Shown one piece after another: positions 1 through 8,920 of a stretch of DNA of 64,000 nucleotides. The DNA comes from Clostridium hydrogeniformans DSM 21757 (lineage in GTDB: Bacteria; Bacillota; Clostridia; Clostridiales; Clostridiaceae), in NCBI RefSeq assembly GCF_000686705.1, contig NZ_JMLJ01000006.1:62001-126000 (forward strand), written 5' to 3'. Every line of letters begins with the position of its first letter. The stretch's first letter is position 1. The position numbers and the translations under genes are program-made. The notes beneath the pieces are model-generated. The model saw only the letters and a program-made list of their open reading frames with translations. It had not been told where the DNA came from and searched no databases.

Positions 1-2
1 TG

Positions 3-1238
3 TTTAAAGATTTATTTCAAATAATACTTACCTCCGCAGAAAATGCATTTCTTCAAGTAGGTGTTTTTGTTGGAGCTGTTCTTATTATATTTGGTTATAT
101 TGATTATAAAAAAGAGGGAAAGCTTATAAAAACTATTGAAAATTCTAAAAAGCTACAACCTCTAATCGGTGCATTTTTAGGGTTAACCCCTGGATGTGGA
201 GGAGCTATTTTAATTATGCCTCTCTTTATTAAGGGTAGTGTAAGCTTTGGTACTGTAATAGCTACTTTAATAGCAACCATGGGGGACTCGGCCTTTGTTC
301 TTATGACAGTCTCTATGAAAGCTTATATTTTAGTAAGTATACTCTCTTATATAGTGGCTATAGCTGTTGGATACCTAGTTGACTACTTTAAACTAGAGGA
401 TAAATTAAATCTTAGAAAAAATATTACTACTAATTCTTCTAGTACAAGCCATAAACCCTATGAAGGTGTATTAACTGAATATGAAAGAGGACTTTCTAAG
501 GTAGAGCCTACTTCTGAAAAGAAGCATATTGGCCACAGTGAAGGTGACTTTATAGATATAGCTCTTCATCATAGTGATGAAGGTAATAAGCTTAGCGACA
601 AGGTTTATAAGTTTACCCATGGTATTGGATATAAAATCTTTTGGATTTATATTTCCATAGGTTTAATACTAGGGATTGCTCTTTTAGCTCAAGTGGATGT
701 TAATAAAGACTTTTTAATACCTAATCTAGGTAAATTTATAGGGATTGGTGGTACATTATTTTCTATAGTATATATGATATTAAATAAGAAATTTTTAAAT
801 GATGATAGCCACCCTGAAACAGAAAGTAAGCTATTTTCTCTTAAAGAAACATTTATTCATAATGCTTCAGAAACTGCCTTTGTTGGTACTTGGGTATTCT
901 TTGCCTACTTAGTATACGATATAGGCGTATATTTTATGGGAGGAGAAATTGTAATTGAAAATATGTTAACTGCAACTGGTTTTGCCGCAGTTATAATAGG
1001 CGCATTAATAGGATTAATCCCTGGTTGCGGTCCTCAAATTATATTTGTAACTTTATTTACTAAAGGCTTCATTCCTTTTTCTGCTTTACTTTCTAATGCC
1101 ATATCTCAAGATGGAGATGCTCTTTTCCCTTTAATTGCTATGGATAAGAAATCTTCTATGTGGGCAACTATTATAACTACAATACCTTCAATAGTCATTG
1201 GTGTTTTATGTTATTTATTAGAAATATACGTGTTTTAA
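3..1238 (+). CDS. Putative manganese/heavy-metal transporter (ArsP_2-type 10-TM permease), 5' end outside window
   Basis: The frame is open from the first full codon at position 3, so the start lies upstream of the window and the visible part is about 411 codons. The protein is strongly hydrophobic, with two halves that each carry a PGCG motif: LTPGCGG near residue 64 of the visible part, and IPGCGPQ near residue 342. They are separated by a long charged, histidine-containing loop (HIGHSEGD, ALHHSDEG). This duplicated-motif layout is that of the 10-TM heavy-metal exporter family ArsP_2/DUF2899, often annotated as a putative manganese transporter. Metal specificity is inferred; the histidine-rich loop is compatible with metal binding. 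A strong terminator follows at 1266-1304. Confidence 0.7.
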   Translation, partial: FKDLFQIILTSAENAFLQVGVFVGAVLIIFGYIDYKKEGKLIKTIENSKKLQPLIGAFLGLTPGCGGAILIMPLFIKGSVSFGTVIATLIATMGDSAFVLMTVSMKAYILVSILSYIVAIAVGYLVDYFKLEDKLNLRKNITTNSSSTSHKPYEGVLTEYERGLSKVEPTSEKKHIGHSEGDFIDIALHHSDEGNKLSDKVYKFTHGIGYKIFWIYISIGLILGIALLAQVDVNKDFLIPNLGKFIGIGGTLFSIVYMILNKKFLNDDSHPETESKLFSLKETFIHNASETAFVGTWVFFAYLVYDIGVYFMGGEIVIENMLTATGFAAVIIGALIGLIPGCGPQIIFVTLFTKGFIPFSALLSNAISQDGDALFPLIAMDKKSSMWATIITTIPSIVIGVLCYLLEIYVF

Positions 1239-1265
1239 AGCTTTAGTAATCTCTAATAGATAAAA

Positions 1266-1304
1266 AAAAGGATAAGCCTTAATTAAAAGCTTATCCTTTT
1301 TCTT
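1266..1304 (+). terminator. Rho-independent terminator of the metal permease gene
   Basis: The perfect stem GGATAAGC (1270-1277) / GCTTATCC (1289-1296), preceded by an A-run and followed by five T, begins about 30 bp after the permease stop codon. Confidence 0.9.
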
Positions 1305-1366
1305 ATTCTTAATATATTTTTTATGTGTTCATTATCTAAAACTTCAATTGTTATTATTATTATTAA

Positions 1367-3793
1367 CTACGCAATAAGAAACTCTTCAAGTATAACAGCT
1401 CTTATAGACTCATATTTTATATGGTCTGGAAGATATGATTTTATCTTACTTACCTTATCTATCCCGTGTTCCTTACATGCCTCTAATATAACCTCTTTAT
1501 CTTCATTATCATAAAGCTCTTCTAAGTTTAACTTAAAGTCTAAGGTGCTTCCCTCTTTAATATAATCTGTAACATAGCCTAATATAGTAGAAACAGACAC
1601 TTCTATTTCTTTAGCTATTTCATTTATATTTTTATTTTCTCTTAGCATGTCTAAGGCTATTTCATGATTTGCCCTAAATTCTCCATCTATTATAACTTTT
1701 CTTTTTTTCTTCTCCTGCCAATTAGGTTTAATCTCTTTATGATTAATATATTCTTGTACAATAGATACTATAGCTTCTCCAAGTTTCTCTATTTTTTTAG
1801 GTCCCATTCCTGATATATCTTTAAGATCATCTAAATCCACAGGATATCGTCCACTAATCTCCTTAAGAGTGTTTCTTGATATAATCTTTTGAGATAATTC
1901 CCCACTTTCCTTTGAAACTTTCTCTCTTAAATTTATAAGCTTTTCTAAAAGTTCTAAATCCGTAGAAACTTGTAAAAATTCATCATTAGAATCTTCACTA
2001 TTTAAGGATTCTATATTTATATTATTTTCTTCTACATATTTAAGTATAGTAGATTTAAACTCTTCTCCGTACTTTTCATACTTAACAGCTCCAACCCCTG
2101 AAATATCCATAAATTCCTCTTTAGATTTTGGATATTTTATACTCATTTCCTTTAGGGTTCCATCTCCAAATACCATATAAGGGGCTATTCCATCCCTAAG
2201 TGCTAATTCTCTTCTTAAAGCTCTAAGTACTTCAAATAAATCATTATTAATTGCAAGGGTTCCTTCAACCTTAACCTCTTTAAATTCTACCTTATCTTCA
2301 CTTTTAAGCACCTTAATGGATCTTTCATTAAGCTTAATTACTGGATATGCTCCCTCATCTAAATCTATAAATCCATGGGAGATAAGAGTATTTATAAATT
2401 CTTTTAAGTTATCCTTTGAATATTCCTTCATTATTCCATAGGTAGATAATTCCTGAAAACCAAGATCTGTAACCTTTTTATTTTTAGACCCTCTAAGCAC
2501 ATCTATAATCATAGTTGTACCAAAGTTTCTTTTCATCCTATATATACAAGATAAAACCTTTTGAGCATCTAAGGTCTTATCTACTATTTCCCCTTGAGAA
2601 TTACAATTGCTACATTTTAAGCAAGAGCCTTCATATTCCTCTCCAAAATAATTTAATATATATTTTTTATAACAATCATTACTGTGAACTAAATCCACTA
2701 TTTGCTTTAGCATTTTATATTGATTGTTTTTTCTATTTATATTTTCTGTACTCATTTCTATTAAATATTTTTGGGTATGTACATCCCCTGGACTAAAAAG
2801 TAATATACATTCACTTTCTTCCCCATCACGGCCTGCTCTACCTATTTCTTGGTAATATCCTTCTATATTCTTAGGAAGATTATTATGAATTACATATCTT
2901 ATATTAGATTTATCTATTCCCATACCAAAGGCATTAGTTGCAACCATTATATTTATTCTATCATGTATGAAATCCTCTTGATTTTTCTTTCTCTCTTCAT
3001 CAGAAAGGCCAGCATGATATCTATTCACTGAAAACTTATTACGAAGAAGAATCTCATATAAAGAATCCACTTCTTTTCTTGTGGCACAATATATAACCCC
3101 TGACTGATCCTTATTATTTTTAATATAGTTTTTTATAAATCTATCCTTATTTTGTCCCTTTATTACCTCTATGGTTAAGTTCTCCCTATCAAAACTAGAG
3201 ATAAACACTTTGCACTCTTTAAGTCCTAAAGACTTAACTATATCTTCCCTAACCTCTTCAGTTGCTGTTGCAGTAAATCCTGTAACAATAGGCCTATTTA
3301 CAAGACTATTTATAAAATGAATTACGCGTCTATAGCTACTTCTAAAATCATGTCCCCATTGAGATACACAGTGAGCTTCATCCACAGCTACTTGGGATAT
3401 ATTAACTGATGTAATAACACTTAAAAATTCATAGGATTCTAGTCTTTCTGGTGCCACATATATAATCTTATATTCATTATTCTCTATTCCACTTATAATT
3501 TCTCTAAATTCTGTAGTACTAAGGGAACTATTTATGTAAGCTGCTCCAATCCCCATGGCTTTAATTGAATCTACTTGGTCCTTCATAAGAGAAATAAGAG
3601 GTGAAACCACAATGGTTACCCCCTCTAAAAGCAATGCTGGTATCTGATAACATATGGACTTTCCTCCACCTGTTGGCATAATAGCAAGTACATCATTTCC
3701 TTCTAAAATACTTTCTATTATATCATCTTGCCCTTTTCTAAAACTCTTATATCCATAAAACTTTTCTAAGGTTTCTAATGCCTTTTTATTCAA
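1367..3793 (-). CDS. recQ: ATP-dependent DNA helicase RecQ
   Basis: A superfamily 2 3'-5' DNA helicase for recombination and repair. Visible motifs are Walker A TGGGKS (about residue 46), DEAH box VDEAHC (about 141), motif VI GRAGRDG (about 322) and the RQC zinc cysteines CLKCSNC (about 399). Two HRDC domains follow (about 525-595 and 640-710, each with an ISG(V/M)G hairpin), then a C-terminal helix-turn-helix segment (about 725-811). The frame is open to a GTG at 3802, but that GTG lies inside GAGGTG, the only good ribosome binding site. A TTG at 3793 sits six bases downstream of that site and gives the usual RecQ start MNKKALETL, so I place the start there. Confidence 0.93.
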   Translation of the reverse strand: MNKKALETLEKFYGYKSFRKGQDDIIESILEGNDVLAIMPTGGGKSICYQIPALLLEGVTIVVSPLISLMKDQVDSIKAMGIGAAYINSSLSTTEFREIISGIENNEYKIIYVAPERLESYEFLSVITSVNISQVAVDEAHCVSQWGHDFRSSYRRVIHFINSLVNRPIVTGFTATATEEVREDIVKSLGLKECKVFISSFDRENLTIEVIKGQNKDRFIKNYIKNNKDQSGVIYCATRKEVDSLYEILLRNKFSVNRYHAGLSDEERKKNQEDFIHDRINIMVATNAFGMGIDKSNIRYVIHNNLPKNIEGYYQEIGRAGRDGEESECILLFSPGDVHTQKYLIEMSTENINRKNNQYKMLKQIVDLVHSNDCYKKYILNYFGEEYEGSCLKCSNCNSQGEIVDKTLDAQKVLSCIYRMKRNFGTTMIIDVLRGSKNKKVTDLGFQELSTYGIMKEYSKDNLKEFINTLISHGFIDLDEGAYPVIKLNERSIKVLKSEDKVEFKEVKVEGTLAINNDLFEVLRALRRELALRDGIAPYMVFGDGTLKEMSIKYPKSKEEFMDISGVGAVKYEKYGEEFKSTILKYVEENNINIESLNSEDSNDEFLQVSTDLELLEKLINLREKVSKESGELSQKIISRNTLKEISGRYPVDLDDLKDISGMGPKKIEKLGEAIVSIVQEYINHKEIKPNWQEKKKRKVIIDGEFRANHEIALDMLRENKNINEIAKEIEVSVSTILGYVTDYIKEGSTLDFKLNLEELYDNEDKEVILEACKEHGIDKVSKIKSYLPDHIKYESIRAVILEEFLIA

Positions 3794-3938
3794 AATTTTC
3801 ACCTCTATATTTTACCTTACTCTTATATAATAATATATTTAATTTCCTAACCATTATATATAGGAAATTCTTTCTTTTATTAAATTTCTACTATTTCAAC
3901 ATTATCATAACCTATTCTTTTTATCAAATTTCAAAAAT

Positions 3939-4072
3939 TTATCTAATGGTTAGGAGCTGTAACACCCCCATCCTATTAAATGTGGGGAATAACAGTTGCT
4001 ACAACCCTAGATGAGCTTATCTAACCTTCATATGGTGGAAAGAGTACCCCATGAAGGAAGATTCATTCTATT
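3939..4072 (-). repeat. Copy 1 of a ~135-bp structured intergenic element (ncRNA or IS200/IS605-end remnant)
   Basis: Read on the minus strand, this segment aligns along its whole length with the elements at 7023-7158 and 56117-56252. Shared blocks include GAATCTTCCTT, the loop TCTTTCC, AAGGTTAGAT, ATCTAG, CAACTGTTAT and AGATAAA. It has a 5' hairpin (CCTTCAT / ATGAAGG), a small TAGAT/ATCTA hairpin and a third stem with CCCCA/TGGGG. It is the most diverged copy in the loops but keeps all three stems. It lies between metC and recQ, read in the same direction as both. Confidence 0.75.
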
Positions 4073-4133
4073 AAATATCTAGAGTATTATCCAAAATAAA
4101 TTACCTTATTCAATTATTTTCACTTTAGAAAAG

Positions 4134-5270
4134 TTAAAGAGAAAGAGCTTTATTAAAAGATTCCTTTATATCATCTATATCCTCAATCCCTAGTGATACT
4201 CTTATTAAGTTATTCCCAATTCCTAATTTTTCTCTTTCCTCCCTAGGTATAGCTGCATGAGACATTTTAGCTGGATAGGATATTATAGTTTCAACTCCCC
4301 CAAGACTTACCCCTACAGATGTATTTTCTATATTTCTTAAAAACTTAAGAGCTTTTTCTTCACTGCTAGTTTTAAAAGAAAGGACAGCCCCTCCTGAAGA
4401 GCTTTGGGATAGATGAACCTCTCGTCCTACATGTCCATCTAAATCTGGATAATATACCATTTCTATATCCTCTCTATTATTTAACCAGTTAGCTAAGGCT
4501 TTAGCATTACTACTGCATAAATCCATCCTTATCTTTAGTGTTTTAAGTCCCCTAAGAATAAGCCATGAATCCTGTGGTCCAAGAATAGCTCCAAAGCCAT
4601 TTTGAACCCCATATACCCTTTTTCCAAGTTCCTTATTTTTAGTAACTACAAGACCAGCCACTACATCACTATGCCCCCCTATAAACTTTGTAGCACTATG
4701 GACTACAATGTGAGCTCCTAGTTCTAATGGCTTTTGAAAATATGGAGACATAAAGGTATTATCCACTATAACTATTAAATTATTTTCCTCCCCTATTTTA
4801 CATGCCTCTTTAATATCCGTAATTTTTAATAAAGGATTGGATGGAGTTTCTAAATAAATCGCCTTAGTATTTGGTTTTATTTTTTTCTTTATATCTTGAA
4901 GGTTCTCTCCATTTATAAATGTAAACTCTATACCAAATCTATTAAATATAGTAGTTACTGCCCTATAGGTTCCTCCATAAACATCTTTGCCTATTAAAAT
5001 ATGGTCTCCTTTTGAAAAAATACTAATTACTGAACATATGGCTGCTATTCCTGATGAAAAGGCATATCCACATTCCCCTCCTTCTAAATGGGCTATGGTG
5101 TTTTCCAGCACCTCCCTAGTTGGATTTCCTGATCTTGAATAATCATACTTTCCAAAGTTATCTATATCAAATTGATGATAAGTTGATGTTTGATATATAG
5201 GAGTACTTACTGCCCCTGTTTCTTTATCTATGTTAAACCCATTATGAATAAGCTTTGTTCCAAATTTCAT
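4134..5270 (-). CDS. metC: Cystathionine beta-lyase (MetC-type Cys/Met PLP enzyme)
   Basis: A cytosolic pyridoxal-phosphate enzyme of the Cys/Met metabolism family, about 378 residues, normal family length. Visible hallmarks are the N-terminal YDYSRSGNPTR motif, the cofactor-contacting SSGIAA, VDNTFMSPYFQ, the catalytic lysine in HSATKFIGGHSD, and the C-terminal SLGGVETIISYPA segment. The sequence resembles Bacillus MetC more than MetI, so the likely reaction is cystathionine to homocysteine; cystathionine gamma-lyase activity cannot be excluded. It is the second gene of an operon with metI, 172 bp downstream and without an obvious internal terminator, so S-box control of metI probably extends to it. 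An RBS GGGGATGAA precedes the ATG. Confidence 0.85.
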   Translation of the reverse strand: MKFGTKLIHNGFNIDKETGAVSTPIYQTSTYHQFDIDNFGKYDYSRSGNPTREVLENTIAHLEGGECGYAFSSGIAAICSVISIFSKGDHILIGKDVYGGTYRAVTTIFNRFGIEFTFINGENLQDIKKKIKPNTKAIYLETPSNPLLKITDIKEACKIGEENNLIVIVDNTFMSPYFQKPLELGAHIVVHSATKFIGGHSDVVAGLVVTKNKELGKRVYGVQNGFGAILGPQDSWLILRGLKTLKIRMDLCSSNAKALANWLNNREDIEMVYYPDLDGHVGREVHLSQSSSGGAVLSFKTSSEEKALKFLRNIENTSVGVSLGGVETIISYPAKMSHAAIPREEREKLGIGNNLIRVSLGIEDIDDIKESFNKALSL

Positions 5271-5442
5271 TGGTTATTCATCCCCTATCTTATAGTTATA
5301 TAATCTATGATTCCATTATAAATTCCCCTAATTTTACTTTTCTTAAATAGCCTTATATATTATTATTAATAATCCTTATCTCTCATTTTCCTATAGGATA
5401 ATTAAGACTTTTTATTATGATTCTTAGGATTACATCATTTTT

Positions 5443-6594
5443 TTATAATCCATTTATAGCTTCATTAAGATCTTCTATTAAATCATTAACCTCCTCAATT
5501 CCTACAGATAATCTAAGAAGTCTTTCATCAACTCCTAAGGATTTTTTTATTGCCTCTGGTATTTCTGAATGAGTTTGAGTAAATGGATAGGTTATAAGAG
5601 ATTCTACCCCTCCAAGGCTTTCTGCAAAGCTAATTATTTTAACCTTAGATAGAATTTTATGAGCTAATTCTACACTCTCGGTTTTAATAGATATCATACT
5701 TCCAAATCCACTACATTGTTTTTTAGTTATGTTATACCCTTCATGCTCTTCTAAGCCTATATAATATACTTTTTCAATGCCCTTTTGATTCTTGAGCCAT
5801 TTAGCTATTTTCATAGCATTATTCTGTGCACTTTTAAGTCTTATATGAAGAGTTTTAATCCCCCTTAATATAAGCCATGAATCAAAGGGCGATAAACAGG
5901 CTCCTGTGGATTTTTGGATTAATCTTATTCTATTAATTATCTCCTCATCACTTGAGACTACAAAACCAGCTAAGGCATCATTATGACCTCCTAAATACTT
6001 TGTTCCACTATGAACTACCACATGAGCCCCAAGATCTAGTGGCTTCTGAAAATATGGAGTTAAAAAAGTATTGTCAACTATTGATATAATTCTTTTCTCT
6101 CTGCAAAGTTTTGATATAGCTTTAATATCAGCCACCTTCATCATTGGATTAGATGGAGTTTCTATAAAGACCCCCTTAGTATTTTCTCTTAAATTCTTTT
6201 CTATATTATTAACATTTGTGGTATCTACAAAGGTCACTTCTAGTCCATATTCATTGTATATATTCTGAAATAATCTATAAGTACCACCATAAAGATCATC
6301 AGAGAGTATTATATGATTCTTTGGTTTAAATAGGTGAAGTACTGCTGTAACTGCTGCGACCCCTGTGGAAAATGCCATTCCTTCCTTTCCATTCTCCAAT
6401 GTAGCTAAAGTGTTCTCAAGTTCCTCCCTAGTTGGATTTTGTAGCCTAGAATAATCATATCCAGTACTTTCATTAAGCCCTATGTGTTTAAATGTGGTAC
6501 TTAAGTATATAGGAAAACTTATAGATCCCGTAGCATCCTCCCCACATCTTGTACCTCTTACTGCCTTAGTTTCAAAGGCTAAAGACTTATTCAT
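5443..6594 (-). CDS. metI: Cystathionine gamma-synthase / O-acetylhomoserine sulfhydrylase (MetI-type)
   Basis: A PLP enzyme paralogous to the downstream metC. It carries YDYSRLQNPTR, STGVAAV, VDNTFLTPYFQ, the Schiff-base lysine in HSGTKYLGGHND, and the C-terminal ESLGGVESLITYP..QTH signature of MetI proteins. It joins an activated homoserine to cysteine or sulfide in methionine synthesis. The frame allows an ATG at 6612, but the ribosome binding site AAGGGAG lies downstream of it and is correctly spaced for the ATG at 6594 (MNKSLAFETK), giving 383 residues. A complete SAM riboswitch with its terminator precedes it, so expression should fall when S-adenosylmethionine is plentiful. Confidence 0.88.
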   Translation of the reverse strand: MNKSLAFETKAVRGTRCGEDATGSISFPIYLSTTFKHIGLNESTGYDYSRLQNPTREELENTLATLENGKEGMAFSTGVAAVTAVLHLFKPKNHIILSDDLYGGTYRLFQNIYNEYGLEVTFVDTTNVNNIEKNLRENTKGVFIETPSNPMMKVADIKAISKLCREKRIISIVDNTFLTPYFQKPLDLGAHVVVHSGTKYLGGHNDALAGFVVSSDEEIINRIRLIQKSTGACLSPFDSWLILRGIKTLHIRLKSAQNNAMKIAKWLKNQKGIEKVYYIGLEEHEGYNITKKQCSGFGSMISIKTESVELAHKILSKVKIISFAESLGGVESLITYPFTQTHSEIPEAIKKSLGVDERLLRLSVGIEEVNDLIEDLNEAINGL

Positions 6595-6664
6595 TAAACT
6601 ATCTCCCTTCATAATAAAAATTAATTTAATAATATCTCTACCTGAAACTCTACAGACATAAAAA

Positions 6665-6699
6665 TAAAGGTTACTTCCTAAAAGCTAAGAAGTAACCCT
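6665..6699 (-). terminator. Attenuator terminator of the SAM riboswitch
   Basis: On the minus strand GGTTACTTCTTAG pairs with CTAAGAAGTAACC-like sequence (outer stem 6669-6697), followed by TTTATTTTT. It lies between the S-box aptamer and metI and is the expression-platform terminator. An almost identical hairpin occurs at 12537-12574. Confidence 0.88.
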
Positions 6700-6729
6700 T
6701 TAATTAATCAAGGTAAACTGTACTATAGT

Positions 6730-6830
6730 CTTATCTCTCAGGAAATCTGCAGGATTTAGCACCATATAAATAAAAATTTATTGGTTGCTGGGTTTCACAG
6801 GGCCAGTCCCTCCACCGCTCTTGATAAGAT
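6730..6830 (-). ncRNA. SAM riboswitch (S-box) aptamer
   Basis: On the minus strand the canonical S-box blocks appear in order: TTATCAAGAG, GGTGGAGGGACTGGCCC, GAAACCCAGCAACC, GGTGCTAAATCCTGC and the closing GAGAGATAAG, which pairs with the 5' CTTATC to form P1. Spacing fits the four-helix SAM-I fold. It lies about 135 bases upstream of metI and is followed by a terminator, as expected for repression by S-adenosylmethionine. Confidence 0.97.
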
Positions 6831-6848
6831 AAATATTAAATTATTACT

Positions 6849-6878
6849 ATTTTACCTACATACCTTAGGATTTTTCAA
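6849..6878 (-). promoter_or_regulatory. Sigma-A promoter of the metI-metC operon
   Basis: A TTGAAA box (6878-6873) and a TAAAAT box (6854-6849) are separated by 18 bases. They sit just upstream of the S-box 5' end, where the leader transcript must begin. Confidence 0.65.
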
Positions 6879-7022
6879 GAAAATTTCTTCGACATTTTTT
6901 TCACTCATCCTATTTATCTAATTCTAAGCTCTACTATTATATAAGCACTAATAATTATAGCCTATAATATACATATAAAAATATTATTATCTATATTTTC
7001 CCAACTGAATTTTTATATTTTT

Positions 7023-7158
7023 TATAGAACGAATCTTCCTTTAGGTGGTGTTCTTTCCCCCACCTAAAGGTTAGATGAGTTAATCTAGTGGTGTATCAAC
7101 TGTTATTCCCCACCTTACACGCGGATGGTGGGATAAAGCTTATAGCCATCAGATAAAA
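7023..7158 (+). repeat. Copy 2 of the ~135-bp structured intergenic element
   Basis: Full-length match to copies 1 and 3. The first stem reads CCTTTAGGTGG / CCACCTAAAGG here and CTTCAGGTGG / CCACCTGAAG in copy 3, so a T-A pair is replaced by C-G, a covarying change supporting RNA structure. The conserved TAGAT/ATCTA hairpin and a stem built on CCACC/GGTGG follow, then AGATAAA. It lies between the metI promoter region and the 3' end of the radical SAM gene, pointing into that gene's 3' end. Confidence 0.8.
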
Positions 7159-7171
7159 GTTTCTATAATTC

Positions 7172-8389
7172 TTAAGTTAAAAGCTCCAAAAATTCTTTAG
7201 AAATATTATTTCCCCAAAACAAGCCTTCTCTTGTTAAGAAAATCTTATCTTCCTTTTCTATAGCAAGTCCTCTTTTCTTTAAGTCTCCTATATATTTAAA
7301 CACCTGATCTTTTTCTTTAATCATTGAATAATTAGTAGGAATTATTCCCCTCTGAAGGTCCCCCTTTATTCTAGATAGTTCTTTATACATAGGGCTAAAT
7401 AGCATTCCCTTTCTTTTATTAAATTCATCAATAGAATTTCTATACTCCCCTATATCTACTGGATTCATCATCATTATATCATCAACACTTCCTCCAGCAG
7501 CTGCTCCTAAAGGCACGGTATCCTCTCCATTATGTCTACTCAAGATGTACTTATATTCATCTCTCTTTACCATTTTAGTTAATTCTAAAAATCTATAACC
7601 TTCTTTTTCACTATTGTCTCCTATAAGGTTAAATAATCGTTTATCAGTATCTAATCCTTCTGCTGCTCCTAAAGATGAATTTTTCATATTTATAAGAGAA
7701 TATAAGGAGAATCCTGCTAAATCAAGATCATATATCTTATGTAAATCCTCTAAAAGATCTTCGCTACTTTGATTTTCATAGCTATAAATAAGATCCATAT
7801 TTACATTAGAAAATCCAGCTTCTTTTAATTTTTTTAACTTATCATAGGCAAACTCTCCATCACCTTTTCTTCCAAAGAGATTTCTACCTCTTTTTGAAAA
7901 AGTCTGTACCCCTACACTAAATCTATTTACCCCTTCTTTATAAAACATATCTATCTTATCTTCACTAAGTTCTGTTACTGTAGTTTCTATAGTAAATTCA
8001 GCATCATCAGTGAAAGAAAAACTATTTTTTAATGCTCTTAAAATTTCTCTTAACCCATTAGTTTCTAGGGTAGTTGGTGTTCCACCTCCAAAATATACTG
8101 CATCAAAGGATGAATTTTTTATATAGTCTAGTGTGCTGTAGTTCTCCATCTCTTTTATAATAAGTTTATGATAATCCTCTGTAGGATTGCTTAAACTTCT
8201 TCTCATACTACAAAATGTACATATTTTATCACAGAAAGGAACATGGATATATATTGAGGACTTCTTTCTAGATTTCCCTTTCTCAGATATACCTCTTAGG
8301 TATTCATTTAAATCCCTTGGCCCTCTTGCTAGTTTTTCCATTACTGAAGCTGAGTCATGATGACTTTTTGCTCTTTTATTTAATTCCAT
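7172..8389 (-). CDS. HemN/HutW-like radical SAM enzyme, probable tetrapyrrole (haem)-processing protein
   Basis: A coproporphyrinogen-oxidase-like radical SAM protein of 405 residues. The N-terminal third carries HVPFCDKICTFC, a CX3CX2C cluster motif for the 4Fe-4S/SAM site, followed by VYFGGGTPT, the SAM-contacting glycine motif of the HemN group. It lacks an evident HemN N-terminal substrate motif, and it sits in an iron/haem uptake operon after a flavodoxin rather than with haem-synthesis genes. That context suggests a HutW/ChuW-like role in anaerobic haem breakdown; this is inference, and HemW-type haem chaperone activity is an alternative. It overlaps the flavodoxin gene by 14 bases, so the two are translationally coupled. 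Confidence 0.72.
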   Translation of the reverse strand: MELNKRAKSHHDSASVMEKLARGPRDLNEYLRGISEKGKSRKKSSIYIHVPFCDKICTFCSMRRSLSNPTEDYHKLIIKEMENYSTLDYIKNSSFDAVYFGGGTPTTLETNGLREILRALKNSFSFTDDAEFTIETTVTELSEDKIDMFYKEGVNRFSVGVQTFSKRGRNLFGRKGDGEFAYDKLKKLKEAGFSNVNMDLIYSYENQSSEDLLEDLHKIYDLDLAGFSLYSLINMKNSSLGAAEGLDTDKRLFNLIGDNSEKEGYRFLELTKMVKRDEYKYILSRHNGEDTVPLGAAAGGSVDDIMMMNPVDIGEYRNSIDEFNKRKGMLFSPMYKELSRIKGDLQRGIIPTNYSMIKEKDQVFKYIGDLKKRGLAIEKEDKIFLTREGLFWGNNISKEFLELLT

Positions 8390-8897
8390 TCTCTTTCATT
8401 CCCTTTTCAAATATTTCTTTTGCTCTTTCTATATCATTATCATCTGGATGTTTTGCAGCTATTTCATATCTTTTAAGCTTTTCTTCTGTTACATAATGAG
8501 GATGTCCTTCTGGAAAACTCTTAAACATCTCTACAAGTCTTTCATCTATCTTTCCTTGGCATATAAATTCACTTATTACTTCATTGTGGTTACTCTTTAA
8601 TATGTTAACTCCATTTTCTAAGGACTCCCTACCATGAGGAGAATCTGGATAAGCTCCAAGAGTTGCAAAAACTCCTACTTTTTTATTCTTTATACTCTCC
8701 ATAAATACCTTAGCCTCATCATTTGGAAGGGCCTTGTCCACCCAGTATCCTACAAAGATACAATCATACTTATCTATGGATTCCACCTTATTTACTGGCA
8801 TAAAATCTGTTATATCCTTTGGCATAATCTGATTTAATCCTTCAGCCACCTTCTTAGTATTTCCTGTTTTACTTGAATAAGTTAATAATATCTTCAT
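8376..8897 (-). CDS. Flavodoxin family protein (BilS-like)
   Basis: A 173-residue flavodoxin fold. The N-terminal MKILLTYSSKTGNTKKVAEG contains the FMN phosphate-binding T/S-x-T-G-N-T loop. The middle (VGYWVDKALPNDEAK, ATLGAYPDSPHG) and the tail (FICQGKID, FPEGHPH, AAKHPDD) resemble the flavodoxin named BilS in bilirubin-reductase operons. It probably donates electrons to the radical SAM enzyme encoded immediately downstream with a 14-base overlap. AAGGAGG lies just before the ATG. Partnership is inferred from gene order only. Confidence 0.8.
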   Translation of the reverse strand: MKILLTYSSKTGNTKKVAEGLNQIMPKDITDFMPVNKVESIDKYDCIFVGYWVDKALPNDEAKVFMESIKNKKVGVFATLGAYPDSPHGRESLENGVNILKSNHNEVISEFICQGKIDERLVEMFKSFPEGHPHYVTEEKLKRYEIAAKHPDDNDIERAKEIFEKGMKENGIK

Positions 8898-8920
8898 TTA
8901 TATTCCTCCTTATATTACAT

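Noticed and set aside
3778-4014. Plus-strand frame of 78 codons over the recQ upstream region
   Set aside because: No ribosome site, low-complexity hydrophobic composition, and it runs through the structured repeat element.
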